Shown here: one piece after another, positions 1 to 10,938 of the stretch | How the letters are laid out: every line of letters begins with the position of its first letter | How positions within the stretch are numbered: position 1 is the first letter of the stretch | Source of the DNA: Chrysoperla carnea | Lineage: Eukaryota > Arthropoda > Insecta > Neuroptera > Chrysopidae | Assembly: GCF_905475395.1 (NCBI RefSeq) | Contig: NC_058338.1 | Coordinates: 4,589,001 to 4,653,000 of the forward strand | Direction of reading: 5' to 3' | Length of the DNA stretch: 64,000 nt | Program-made: the position numbers and the translations under genes | The notes under the pieces: model-generated | Told to the model about the DNA's origin: nothing | The model's database searches: none | The model's input: only the letters and a program-made list of their open reading frames with translations

Positions 1-34
1 ATAAAAGAGCAAAAATAATTTCATACCGCATCTA

Positions 35-100
35 AATAGACCGTATACGGTATACCGTGGACGGTCTAGACCGTAGACGGTATTGTGCGGATAGCCACAC
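35..100. repeat. CCGTA palindromic repeat cluster
   Basis: Several interleaved copies of accgta/tacggt lie back to back and form short inverted repeats. I see no gene or known element attached. It may be the edge of an element cut by the window boundary. Confidence 0.4.
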
Positions 101-1540
101 CGTATTAAAATGCCATAAAAACAATTTCTGGAACTTAAGGTTATTGCAATAATCTGAAATAACTCTAAGATTTTATTGAGAATGTCGATTCTGTGAGAAT
201 TTTAAACACATTGTTTTCAATCTTGGAAACGCACACTTTGTTGACAAAATTAAAGATATTTTATGTTTAAAAGAAACAACAAAGGGTCTGGCTTTAGATT
301 CCTGATCAGAAAGTTCAATTTTTCATTGATTTTATTGTGCTTAAACAGACAAAAAGAGTCCTAAAAGTAAATCGTCTACCTATTTTTAGGACTTATAAAT
401 TATGGTGCCTCTTTCAGAAGTGTTTCAAAATGATACCTTGTTAATCTTGAGTTAAAAAATTAAAATATAGCCAAGAATTTGTTGATAAAATATCAATTAT
501 CCTTTTATTATAAAGCGGACCCTACACGATATTAAATAAACTAATTAGTGTATCGTAAACTTTAAAATAAGAATAGACATCGTATATAAAAAGCATTTAT
601 CGATTTTCTAACATATTTGTATATTCTTTTAATGAGCACAATAATCTCGAAAATGTCTAGACTTACTTTATAACCCTATCGATAACATGCGTTCTTAAAA
701 TAACACAATTTTAAATTTTCGAAACCAATAAAAATCAAAAAATTCATATGACATATTTTATCTTAAGTGGTGACTGCTTATTATGATTCTAAAAATATCT
801 GATTAGGTAATTATTTCTAAATAAGTGACGTTAAGAAAAATGCATCTTTTACCTGTATGGCAGTAATTGGTCGATCATCTGGCAGTCTTTGACTCAAGTA
901 GGTATAAAAAATTTTCGCCGATGGTTTCATATTTTTGTCAAACTAAAAGTCAACTCACACTTAAAAATTTTTGTTCACATTTAAAAAAACTAAAAATATA
1001 CAAATATCTTCACTTGCAACTCAAAATATTAAAATGACTCATATTTTTATTATTTATTTATACTCAAAATATTAAGTTGCACTCTCGTTTAATTAAGTTA
1101 GATGAATGACCTTTGGGTTTCTTTGAAATATGTCTTTGGTTTTAATTATTGTTATTACAATATATTTGAATTATTAATTAATAATTAAGCGTGTACTGTT
1201 AATGATTTAAATTAAATATATATATATATTTTTTTGTAATTGATTAGAAAATATTAGTTTAATTAGTGATTTAGTTTTTTTAAATAAAAGTAATTGAAAA
1301 TGAAAAAAATTAAAGACCGGAGCGGAGTGAAGAAGTTTGACACACACGATCTTAGAGTACCACCACTCACTAGTTCTGCTTTTATTAGCACACATAACAG
1401 CTGAAGTTTATTATTATATTGAAAAATACCAACCTTAAAAATATACATCATATACCACCATACATATCATATGTGATACTCGTTTAATGTAATTGAACTT
1501 TTCATGAAAAGTATATCTATTTCATGAAATACGCGATGGT
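101..1540. other. AT-rich intergenic DNA, no gene seen
   Basis: The stretch is strongly AT-rich. Its open frames are short and low in complexity, and I recognise no domain, RNA gene or transposon end in it. Confidence 0.5.
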
Positions 1541-1639
1541 ATGGAGGTTAGCGAGCCATGCTCGAGCATCGCGCCTCGAAGCAATGGTTCAGAGCACCTA
1601 GCCAAATAGACCCTTGTACTCTATCCCCCCTACACTTTT

Positions 1640-2100
1640 CAGTGGCTATTGTAACCAACTGATGTACTGGAACCCAGGATTTACCTAGCGCTGAGTTTCC
1701 TAATTTCTTCTGGTTCGACTATGGCCGGACCAAACCATTTCCTTCGCTGCTGTATGAGCGCCGGGCTGTAACAGACAAAGTGGATCGATGTTTCTTCTGA
1801 ATTTTCTCCGCATCTGTCACACGCGGGAGATTGTCTTTTTCCAATCTGATGTTGGAACTTGTTCAGGTTATCATGCCCTGTGAGTAACTCTACGATGACT
1901 CTTATATCAGCTCTGTTTAGTTTCAAGATCTCCTCGGCTCTGTTACAGAGCGAGTTTCCTTCACCCAACAGGCTTTTGGCAATTCGCCCTCCCTCGTAGC
2001 TGGTCCATGCCTTGGTAGGGTGGTTCCCAGTTTGGCCAGCTTGTCTGCCATTATTATTTTCTGCTTTATATACAGAGATAGTTCCCCTTATCTCTACCCT
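1640..2100 (-). mobile_element. non-LTR retrotransposon fragment, family B (3' part of ORF2)
   Basis: On the minus strand, positions 1681-1968 encode the cysteine-containing tail found after the reverse transcriptase in many insect LINEs. It contains an LTGHDNLNKF segment, a CDRCG and an ETSIHFVCYSPAL motif (the C-x2-C...H-x4-C pattern), then a stop. The frame upstream of this, towards 2040, is broken. A second copy lies at 5985-6292. Only the C-terminal end of the polyprotein is present, so the element is dead. Its exact ends are not clear. Confidence 0.7.
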
Positions 2101-2109
2101 CCATAGATC

Positions 2110-4414
2110 AGGCTAAGTCACTGAAGATATATTCACAAAATGTCCATAATTTTTAATTTTACGAAATGAACAATTTCAATAAATGAACAGAACATATATA
2201 TGTTTATAGAATTGGGAATTTAAAACTATTATGTTTATATTTCTGTCATAATTTTATCTGTATGCAAATATAAACAATATAATAATAATACAGTAGACCA
2301 ATATCAATAATCGGTATTATCTGTGTGTGTAGTAGAGCACAGTTGCAGTAGAACAAAATACAGTAGACCCACTGATAAAAATTTATCGAGTAATATTTAA
2401 TTCGTGTATATGGATAAAAACTTGTCAACTATTCCAGTAGGAGGTTAAATTCCATCCCGAAAGAGAGAGTATCATACCGTTCTCCATAGTTTCAATTCTC
2501 GTATAAACTGTATAAACTGCGGCATCAGACAATTTATACGAGTCATCTGAAATGATTTTTTCGAGTCGATTCATCATTCATCATTCTAGTTAAAACAAAT
2601 GTACATTTCAGCTCATATTCCAGTACAGTTACGAACTGGACCAAAGTTTGGGCCAATTCATTCAATAGCTTGGCTTTCGCTGCCATCTTGGAAAATGATT
2701 TTTTTGCGTTTGGGTCCATATCTTGGGTTCTATTCATTAAAATTTAATGATTTATTATGTTGTTGGACTTGTCTGCGTTTTATATTCAAAACGATTTCTA
2801 GCAAAGTACACGCTACGATTGATAGAAAAATGTTATTCGCGTTCAAAGTCAAAATTATTTGTTTTCTTTTGTAACTTTTCAGATTTAAGGTCTCCAAATA
2901 ATCCCCTATTGAATGAATGAATAAAAAAATATACTGTCACAAACTTTTGGGTCAGCCCTCTTCGATTTATATAACTGCACTGGACTATCACTGCGAGACA
3001 GGAACGAGAAAATGGTGCATCTTGGCTTGTCATCATCTTAAACATTTCCTTACTAATTACTTAAACTCCCATATTCCTCACCTACCAGGCCTTCTGTGGA
3101 ATGATTTCTGAAGGCTGATTAAGAATATGTGCATCGGTTTTACGTAAAGTAGTGCAGAAAAAAGTTATTAACAATTTAATTGTCTAAATCTCGGAAATTA
3201 TCAATAATTAGTAACTGGAGCTACTGAAAAGCGTCGCGATCTTGGTCGTGAATGGTTTTTGTGAATAGATTCGTCACACATTCGACGCACAAATTCGTCA
3301 TCAGCAACCTAAAAACTTTCAGAGTACTGCATCAACTGATCTTAGTTTTGCTTCCTACGAAACTCCCCTGATCGTGGTTTTTATTAAAAAAGGAATGGAA
3401 AAAAAACAACAAATTATGTAAAAATTAAATAACGTAAGTTTTTATTTGTTAACTTTGAAACAAGCGTATTATTTACAAAATACAAATTAAGTTTTTTTCT
3501 ATTAACTTAAGAAAAACAGAGAAAATTACACAAATATACAGAAAACAAAAAAAACACAGGTTTATTTACTGATGGAATGGAACATACTATTAAGAAATCA
3601 TATTATTTGTTATTTATTAAATAACTAATTCACACGAGTGTCAAGCTTTTTTTTATCCACTGGTCAAAAGTTTGATCAGTCACACAAAAATTGTTTTTAT
3701 ATCAAATGTATCGAAATCACAACAATTTAATAAATCGAAGTACATCTAGAAGTTAAAATCATTTTAGGATTTCATTTCGGGACTCGTAACGCGACTCCAA
3801 GTACACGAACAAGTACATACTTTTCAGAATAAGCAAAATTATCTATCCGGGGGCACACTATATATGTCCTATGAGAGAAAATTCTCCACATTGACTCAGG
3901 AGCTTATTAAACACGCGGCAGAAAGTTAGAGTTCATGGATTTTCCTTGAATATTAGAAACAAAAAAGTCAAGTTACAATCAAATTACGATTTCATCTAGG
4001 TTATTCTGCCAGTATTTGCCTAAAAAAGGCGTCAAAGTCCTAAAATATAACTTAACGTTAAACTAAATAGAAATCGATAAAAATTGAATATTTTTTTTAA
4101 ACAAATTTTTGTGTTTTTATTTATTCTGTCCTTACAAAATACATGTTCGATTTCTTAAAAACAACTTTACATTACTTCACGTTACCTTCATAACTGTTAT
4201 CCTAACATCCAAAATCACTTCACATAAAAAACACGCACAACTTTATATCATAACTTTTCTTGAATCACTTTCCATAAAACTACGTAAAAATTTATGACTA
4301 GTGTGAAGTAGATATTTTATTAAAAATAAGGGCTGGTAAGATAAATATCGATAAATCCTTTTTTTGGCACTGCCTACTCTTATTTTTAAATTCGAGATAA
4401 CTCATTTCATGTGT

Positions 4415-4446
<32 letters not shown>

Positions 4447-4568
4447 TTTAATAAGTATAGCGATAAGATTGGATAAAATTGTATGCGAGTTTTTTTTTTT
4501 TATAACAATTTGAGTAATAAATTATCAAAAAATGTGTGATCAATAATAATTACTATATGGTTTAAATT
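2110..4568. other. intergenic DNA downstream of Noc4, no gene seen
   Basis: Noc4 runs on the minus strand, so this is its 3' flank. Open frames are short and overlap on both strands without recognisable domains. A GT microsatellite lies near the Noc4 end. The 3' UTR and polyadenylation site of Noc4 should be here but I cannot place them. Confidence 0.5.
4410..4446. repeat. (GT)n microsatellite
   Basis: About 18 GT dinucleotide units with a single interruption, about 120 bp downstream of the Noc4 stop codon. Confidence 0.95.
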
Positions 4569-7500
4569 TTATGTAGTCAATTTCCAATAATCTAAAACAA
4601 TTTCCCCTTTTGGTAACGCCAACGATTGTGGTTTGGTAAAAGTTAATACGATTTCTTTTGCCTTTTTTCTAATTTCTTTTTCAAACATCTGAAAAAAATT
4701 TTTGAGTTTAATAATTTATTGAAACTTGGTTTTTTCAAACCACAAAATGGGCTCTGGTAAAAAAAAAAAAACAACATATAATTGAAGTAAACCCCCACTT
4801 GGATTTGGAACTTGAAATACTTACTTCGTCTAAACTATTATCTAAAATTTGTGTGATATCCCATTCAACAGATGGCAGTGGTAAATCTATGAATCTAGCA
4901 GCAGTTGCAACTTGTGGTAACGCATGATGCTGTAAAACTTTTAACTCCCATAATGAACTTTCTAAAGCGTTTGATTTATATGGATCTCTTTCATCCATTA
5001 CGTATGGATCAGAAGACACTGAAAAATTTCAAAAAAATATTAAAAAATTTGAAATAAAAATGGACTTTCAGTGAGAATCATTTGAATTCAAATGGAATTC
5101 CTCCGAAAGCAATATTCTGTACTGTTTTTTGGAAGGTTTTGTGAATAATTACCTTCGCAACCGGCTCCAGGCATATTGATTAATCGTTTGAGGCCAGGAT
5201 GACGAAGAATTAAATTTCCAATAAACATAATGATTAATAAAATATCTTCTGATGGTGCGACTAGAGCAAGACGTGCCAATCTTTTAATAAATGCAGCAAC
5301 TAAACTTTCAGGTAAATGCCTGTTTAATATAAAAATTTAAAAAGAAATTTTATTACAAATATTAAACACAAGTCAACAAGTATTTTTCAGAGTCACATTT
5401 AATAGTAGAGGAGCGCAAGAGGGTATTTGGGGAGAAATTCCAGTGCGTCAGCTGAATATATGTTCCTTAGATCATCCTAAGCAACTCCACCGAATATTAG
5501 CTCTTAATATAGGGATGCGCGCGGGATAGGCTACAAAATTAAATAGACCTAGACGACGACTCTCGAGTTACTACACGTTTAGCATCGTGGACTCCTCTAC
5601 TATAATGTGTTGATAAAAGATTATACTTACGTAGAATTTAAAAACATATCAGATAAATAGAATAATCTAGCCTTAAATTTAGTATGAAATATTTCTGGTT
5701 CGAACATTGAATACAATTTTTCGAAGAACAATGGATAATCTAAATTGTGTACTTGTATCATTGTGAACACACCTTGTAAAGCTAGTAAACTAATAGGACC
5801 GCCTAAAAATAAATTTTCATGTTATTCAAAACTTAAAGAACCTGAAAAAAACTAGGAAAATCGTAATGATTTAATGAATGCTTTACAAGATATCGGCCAT
5901 AAAAAGAGTAAATGTAGTATCTCGGAAGTTATCTATCAAATCGTAAAATCAACTGTTTAAAGTTTTTGAGTCTTTTTTGGCTAAGTCACACGCGGGAAAT
6001 TGTCTTTTTCCAATCTGATGTTGGAACTTGTTCAGGTTATCATGCCCTGTGAGTAACTCTACGATGACTCTAATATCAGCTCTGTTTAGTTTCAAGATCT
6101 ACTCGGCTCTGTTACCGAGCGAGTTTCCTTCACCCAACAGGCTTTTGGCGATTCGTCCTCCCTCGTAGCTGGTCCATGCTTTTAATTGTTGGTTTTTCAG
6201 ATTATCTCCTAATCTGTTAAGACCTTCTTGATATGGCATCCTCGCAAGCTTTTCTTGAGTGGGAGCCATGGTGGTTCCCAGTTTGGCCAGCTAAATAATC
6301 ACCTTAATATTTAAAAATTGTTTAAATTACTTACCAACATCTAAGGAATCCATTAAGAAATCCGTTAGTAACAAGGGGTTATCTAAATGTGGCAAGACTC
6401 TTTCTAATAAAACAATCAACATTTGCTTATGTGTGGCGCTTGTATGATTCCATCTCATAATCGTGTTCCATACTTTATTCATGGCTTTCTTAACGGTAGG
6501 ATAATCAAAATGCCCTGCTTTACCTAAAATTTTAAATCACAAAAACATTCAAAACATATTCGAACTTTTCGTTTCTCATAAAGCTTACCTTTAATGCCAC
6601 ACATCATAACAGGATTTGTTTGTTTATTAACAGGAATTTTATCAATTAATTCTAGGAGATTCTTAATGTATATTTCATTCGGTGATTGCGATTTTGAGGT
6701 AATTGCTGGTAACGATTTCCATACGAAGAATAATACATCCGTATAGGCTGTGTATTCTTGGAATTTATTTAATAAATGCGAGATATTATTTGTTGATGAT
6801 AATAATTTTATTAAAACGGCCTAAAAATATTTTAAAAAACATAATTATAGAACATTTTGACTCCAGAACAGGCATGGGCGAGTTATTTTAAATCGAAGTC
6901 ACCATTATTATAACTTTATTGTGTGTCATAAACTTTATTGTGTGTTTCTTTATCCAAGTCCACATTGCTCATAGAGGAGGAAGCGAGGCGGATATACGAC
7001 TCTTCTACCTATTTCAGTTTCTCTAATAGTAATGAGATAGATAGAAAAAAAAATGTTGTCTCTGTCTTACTAGTATTTTAGGTTGTCACTCACTGTCTTA
7101 CTCGTATGTTAAGTTAGAAGTCCGAGGGTACCCCTTTGAAAAAATCGAGAAAAACGCAAAAAAAAATTTTGTTTTGGAATTTGATGAAACTCGGTGGATG
7201 TGGTAATTTTGATCCAAAAATTATAAAAATCAGGTTAATTTAATGATTGGATGCAGAATTTCTGAGATATCGCAATATTTTGATCGATTTTAGTCCGTAT
7301 CTCAAAAACTATTTGACCAGTCATTAAATGCACCCGATTTTTGTAATTTTTGGGTCAAAATTACCTTATATACTGAGTTTTATCGAAATTGGAGGTAAAA
7401 AAAATTTTTCGATTTTTTGCAATTTTTTTAAGGGGTACCCCTTTGAAAAAATCGAGAAAAACGTAAAAAAATTTTTGGCTTGGAATTTGATGAAACTTGG

Positions 7501-9565
7501 CGGATGGGGTAATTTTGACCCAAAAAGTATAAAAATCAGGTTAATTTAATGATTGGATGCAGAATTTCTGAGATATCGCAATATTTTGACCGATTTTAGT
7601 CTGTACCTCAAAAACTATTCGACCAGTCATTAAATGCACCCGATTTTTGTAATTTTTGGGTCAAAATTACCTTATATACTGAGTTTTATCGAAATCGGAG
7701 GTAACAAAAATTTTTCGATTTTTTGCAATTTTTTTAAAGGGTACCCCTTTGAAAAAATCGAAAAAAACACAAAAAAAATTTTTGTTTTGGAATTTGATGA
7801 AACTTGGTGGATGGGGTAATTTTGACCCAAAAAGTATAAAAATCAGGTTAATTTAAGGATTGGGCGCAGAATTTCTGTGATATCGCAATATTTTGATCGA
7901 TTTTAATTCCCAAATTTTGTTCGTAGCGTCAATATTTTTAAGCGTTACAAACTTTGGACTAAAATTAGAACACCTTGATTAAAAATGTCTGATATGATGC
8001 TGCGTTCAAGTCCTTTTCATGTTTAATTTTACTGAATCGCTAGTGCCAGACTGAAGTTTAATGCCATTCGTAAATTCGATTAAATTTCCGAATCGAAGAT
8101 CGATAAAAATATGTTTTTTTAACAGTTAGAATTGTAAACTGTAAATACTTAGCATACTCACTTTTAATTTCATTGTTGGGAAATTTGACTCTACTGAATC
8201 TAAAGGATATTTCCCTTCGAAAGCAATTAATTTCATGGCAGTGACCAAGGACTGTTGTTGATCCGAAGGTTTTCCATGTTCCAAATGATTTAACACTTGA
8301 AGCCATGATTGTTCGTAAGCCGTTCTTAGCCATAATCGATATTGGCCTTCTGGATCACGTTGTTCTAAATATTAAAACAATCGAAATTAAAATCAAATCA
8401 CTCAACAAAAATATTTTCGAAAGATGCTTAATGTTTTTTTGGAGGATTTTAAGGTTTAATATTCAAAATGTACTTAAATAAAAAAAAGTAAATAATGTTT
8501 CATTTGCTTTAAAAAAAGGAGGAAAAAATCAAATTCATTGTTTACACCGTTATAGCAAAGTAAAAAATATAAATACTGCTTAAAAATGCTGTAATTAAGT
8601 GTAAAAAAATATTTAAAATACATTATAATTTTGAGATATTTAAACGCAGTTTTTTGGCGCTCTCTGTTGATGACGTATAAGTACGTGATCTGCCAATTGG
8701 TGACAGTTCAATGTATAATTTACACTTTAAAAAAATAAATTTTCAAGATAGAATTTACACTCGTTATCATTAAGTTTTCTAATAAAAAGCCGTAGAATAA
8801 TATAATTTAATGAAATGCCATATAAAATGTAAGTAATTAATATCACATACTTTGTCAACAAATTTGACAAGCCCATACTATGATGTCTCGTCCGTATAAA
8901 AATTTGAATTTCCGTTTTAGAAATTTTTAAATGTTCTCACTGAATTTGTACTTTTATTAATTAATTTTAAGTAATTAAAAAGATATTAATTACTAAAATA
9001 ATGGTTTAGTTTAAATGTCCAGGCATTAAAGTTACGAAAGATAAATATTTGAACCAAATTTAAATGAATATTCCGTATTAAAGGCTTTTTTCCGATGTAT
9101 AAAATCTAATTACAATCGTTTATTTAAATAAATTTTGAGTAAGTTGAGTAAAAACTATTAAATTACCTACCTAATGGTTTTAACGGGACGACCTCTTCGT
9201 ACATATCCCGTCGTTTTAATAATTCGGTAAATATCATTTCTAGTGTAAGAAGGCATGTTGAAATATACGGACTTGTCTGAAATTAAAGAAAAAAAACCTC
9301 ATTATCGAATATTTATTTAATAAATGCGTAATTTGACTTAGATTTGCTGTCTTTTTTTTTTTAATTGAGATTTTATCACACCTAAAATATGTGGATTATA
9401 ACCTATAAATATTTGTTAAAATAAAATTCCCAATTTTACCTCTAAATCATGTAAAATATCTAATAAATTATTAGCATTTCTTCGATTATTTAAAAATTCT
9501 GTTGCTTTTACACGCAAACTTTTTGAATAAAATAATTTATTATGTTTCTCTTGTGCTTCCGCCAT
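4569..9565 (-). CDS. Noc4: Nucleolar complex protein 4 homologue (Noc4/NOC4L)
   Basis: Noc4 pairs with Nop14 in the nucleolus and is needed to mature and export the 40S subunit. I join nine exons on the minus strand: 9565-9440, 9276-9171, 8364-8162, 6820-6589, 6523-6335, 5802-5631, 5319-5153, 5018-4825 and 4688-4569. All have GT-AG borders and compatible phases, giving about 502 residues against roughly 516 in human NOC4L. The C-terminal third carries the conserved CBF/Mak21-type region, with LARLALVAPSEDIL, NLILRHPGLKRL, DPYVMDERDP and ALESSLWEL. The start at 9565 reads MAEAQEKHN; an upstream in-frame ATG would add a low-quality basic stretch. The C-terminus is basic (MFEKEIRKKAKEIV). Introns 2, 3, 5 and 6 carry transposon or tandem-repeat insertions. 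Dusp12 starts divergently 1.4 kb away. The family assignment is firm; single exon edges are predictions. Confidence 0.93.
5404..5601. repeat. short inverted-repeat element in a Noc4 intron
   Basis: About 200 bp bounded by agtagaggag and ctcctctact, lying wholly inside the sixth Noc4 intron. The ends suggest a MITE. There is no coding content and I found no second copy. Confidence 0.45.
5985..6292 (-). mobile_element. LINE family B fragment in a Noc4 intron
   Basis: Closely matches 1790-2040: the same run from the acgcgggaaattgtcttttt segment through the ctggtccatgc segment, with only scattered differences. It sits in the intron between Noc4 exons 5 and 6. It encodes part of the same LINE C-terminal tail on the minus strand, extends further towards the polyprotein interior than the first copy, and lacks the protein end. 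Confidence 0.7.
7131..7900 (+). repeat. ~306-bp tandem repeat array (satellite A) in a Noc4 intron
   Basis: The anchor cccctttgaa recurs at 7131, 7438 and 7744, giving periods of 307 and 306 bp over about 2.5 units. Units are very alike and AT-rich and contain a gggtcaaaattaccttatat segment. Partial open frames repeat with the unit but show no protein-like conservation. Related pieces lie at 25575-25990, 61155-61200 and 61995-62080. Confidence 0.9.
8560..9078. repeat. dispersed repeat related to the 47711-48050 MITE, in a Noc4 intron
   Basis: Shares several blocks with 47711-48050, including ttgtacttttattaattaat, the agtaattaaaaagatattaa run and a right end near aatgaatattcc. It is longer and more diverged, and its left terminus is unclear. 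Confidence 0.6.
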
Positions 9566-10938
9566 GTTGCTCTTTAATTTTTTTTTTCTCCGGTAATACC
9601 ACAACAATAAACGAACAGATGGAGATTGTAATTCAAAAATTATTTAATTTTTTCTCTTTATATAAATTATTATAAATAATTTTCTAATAAAATTTATTTT
9701 ATTACATCTTCTTTAAACCAAAATTAAAAATTAAATCAAATTTGGCCGCCTTTTTTGCTAAAAATCTTTGTTTTTTTAAGCAATCGTATTTTAAAATCTA
9801 GCTCATGGAGGTTATAAAGAAGGAGAACGATCGCAATAGAAAATATTGTCCCCGAAATATGGACAAAATAAGTGAGGCGCTGAAAAAATGAACTATAAAT
9901 TCCACAAATTTTCAGGGACAGACGCGCTAATGCTTTAGCGCGTAGCGATCGTTCTCCTTCTTTAAAACCTCCATGATCAAGCTTATAAATTTATATAACG
10001 CTATCTACATTTAAAATGTTAAACTTAATTGACAGTTGTTTTCTGTCGTGGTTAGTTAATTTGTTCACCGTATTATTATGCCTCGATTTTTCTATATATT
10101 TTTTCCATTTTCCACTGTTAAGCTTACTCAAATCTACTCATCAAAGTAACAATTTGGCTCCTTTTTTTTAAGGAATAGCTTAGCTTTCTTCTTTACCTTC
10201 CATTTATTGGCGCCAAGCATAAAAGCAACCTAAATTAGAATAAGACATCTGTAATTTTTTTTTGGATATGATCCGGCAAGGCAAGTTTTTTTAGGGATAT
10301 AAGGATAATTAGATTTAATTTACAAATAAATTACTCAAATTATTTTATATACGTTTTTGTTATAAATTATAATTGGAAACCTTATTTATAAATTATTATA
10401 AAAAGTATAAGGTTAGGTTTTAAAGCACATTTTAATCTAGAAAAAAAAAAATTAAAAGCAATTTATCGGTCTTTAAGTTTAAAGTTTCATTAAAACTCTT
10501 TATAAACGGAGATATACTAACTAGCTTCAAGAAAATGAAATTCAAAAGCTCATTAAAGCTCTCATTTTACAAAGTTTACCACTAGATGTCAGGCCGTATG
10601 TTATTGTTAACAATTTTCATCGAAAATTACCATATCGAAATGCGCACTTTCTAGATTTCTAGCATAGAACAAATCTATAATCTATTCAGTATTATAAAAT
10701 TTTCTACATTTTGTAAACGCAGACAGATTAATTTAATAATAAAAAACTAATTAAAATTTTCTTTTTTTACGTATCGACCAATTTCATATACGAAAATTTT
10801 AACAATAAACTTTTTCTACGAATATTCTTCCGATTTTCTATATATTTTTACTTTTGAATTCTGTATTTTTCTAAAATTAAATAAAGTAAATATTTAAAAA
10901 TTTTAATCAAGAAAGTATAATTTAGAAATTTTATCTAG
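9566..10938. promoter_or_regulatory. shared intergenic region of divergent Noc4 and Dusp12
   Basis: The two start codons face away from each other across 1.37 kb, so both promoters should lie here. It is AT-rich apart from the MITE at 9804-9975. I could not place a convincing TATA box or initiator. Confidence 0.4.
9804..9975. repeat. 172-bp fold-back MITE between Noc4 and Dusp12
   Basis: The two arms, starting catggaggttataaagaagg and ending tctttaaaacctccatg, pair over about 30 bp; both include the gaacgatcgc/gcgatcgttc core. The loop holds no gene. It lies in the divergent promoter interval. Confidence 0.8.

Noticed and set aside
1207-1451. Overlapping minus-strand frames rich in Phe, Leu and Lys.
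   Set aside because: Low-complexity AT-rich translation in two frames at once, with no domain signal.
7328-7819. Two nearly identical protein frames starting MHPIFVIFGSKLPY.
   Set aside because: They are the same frame in adjacent satellite A units, and a related frame occurs on the opposite strand at 25754-25981. There is no protein family signal.
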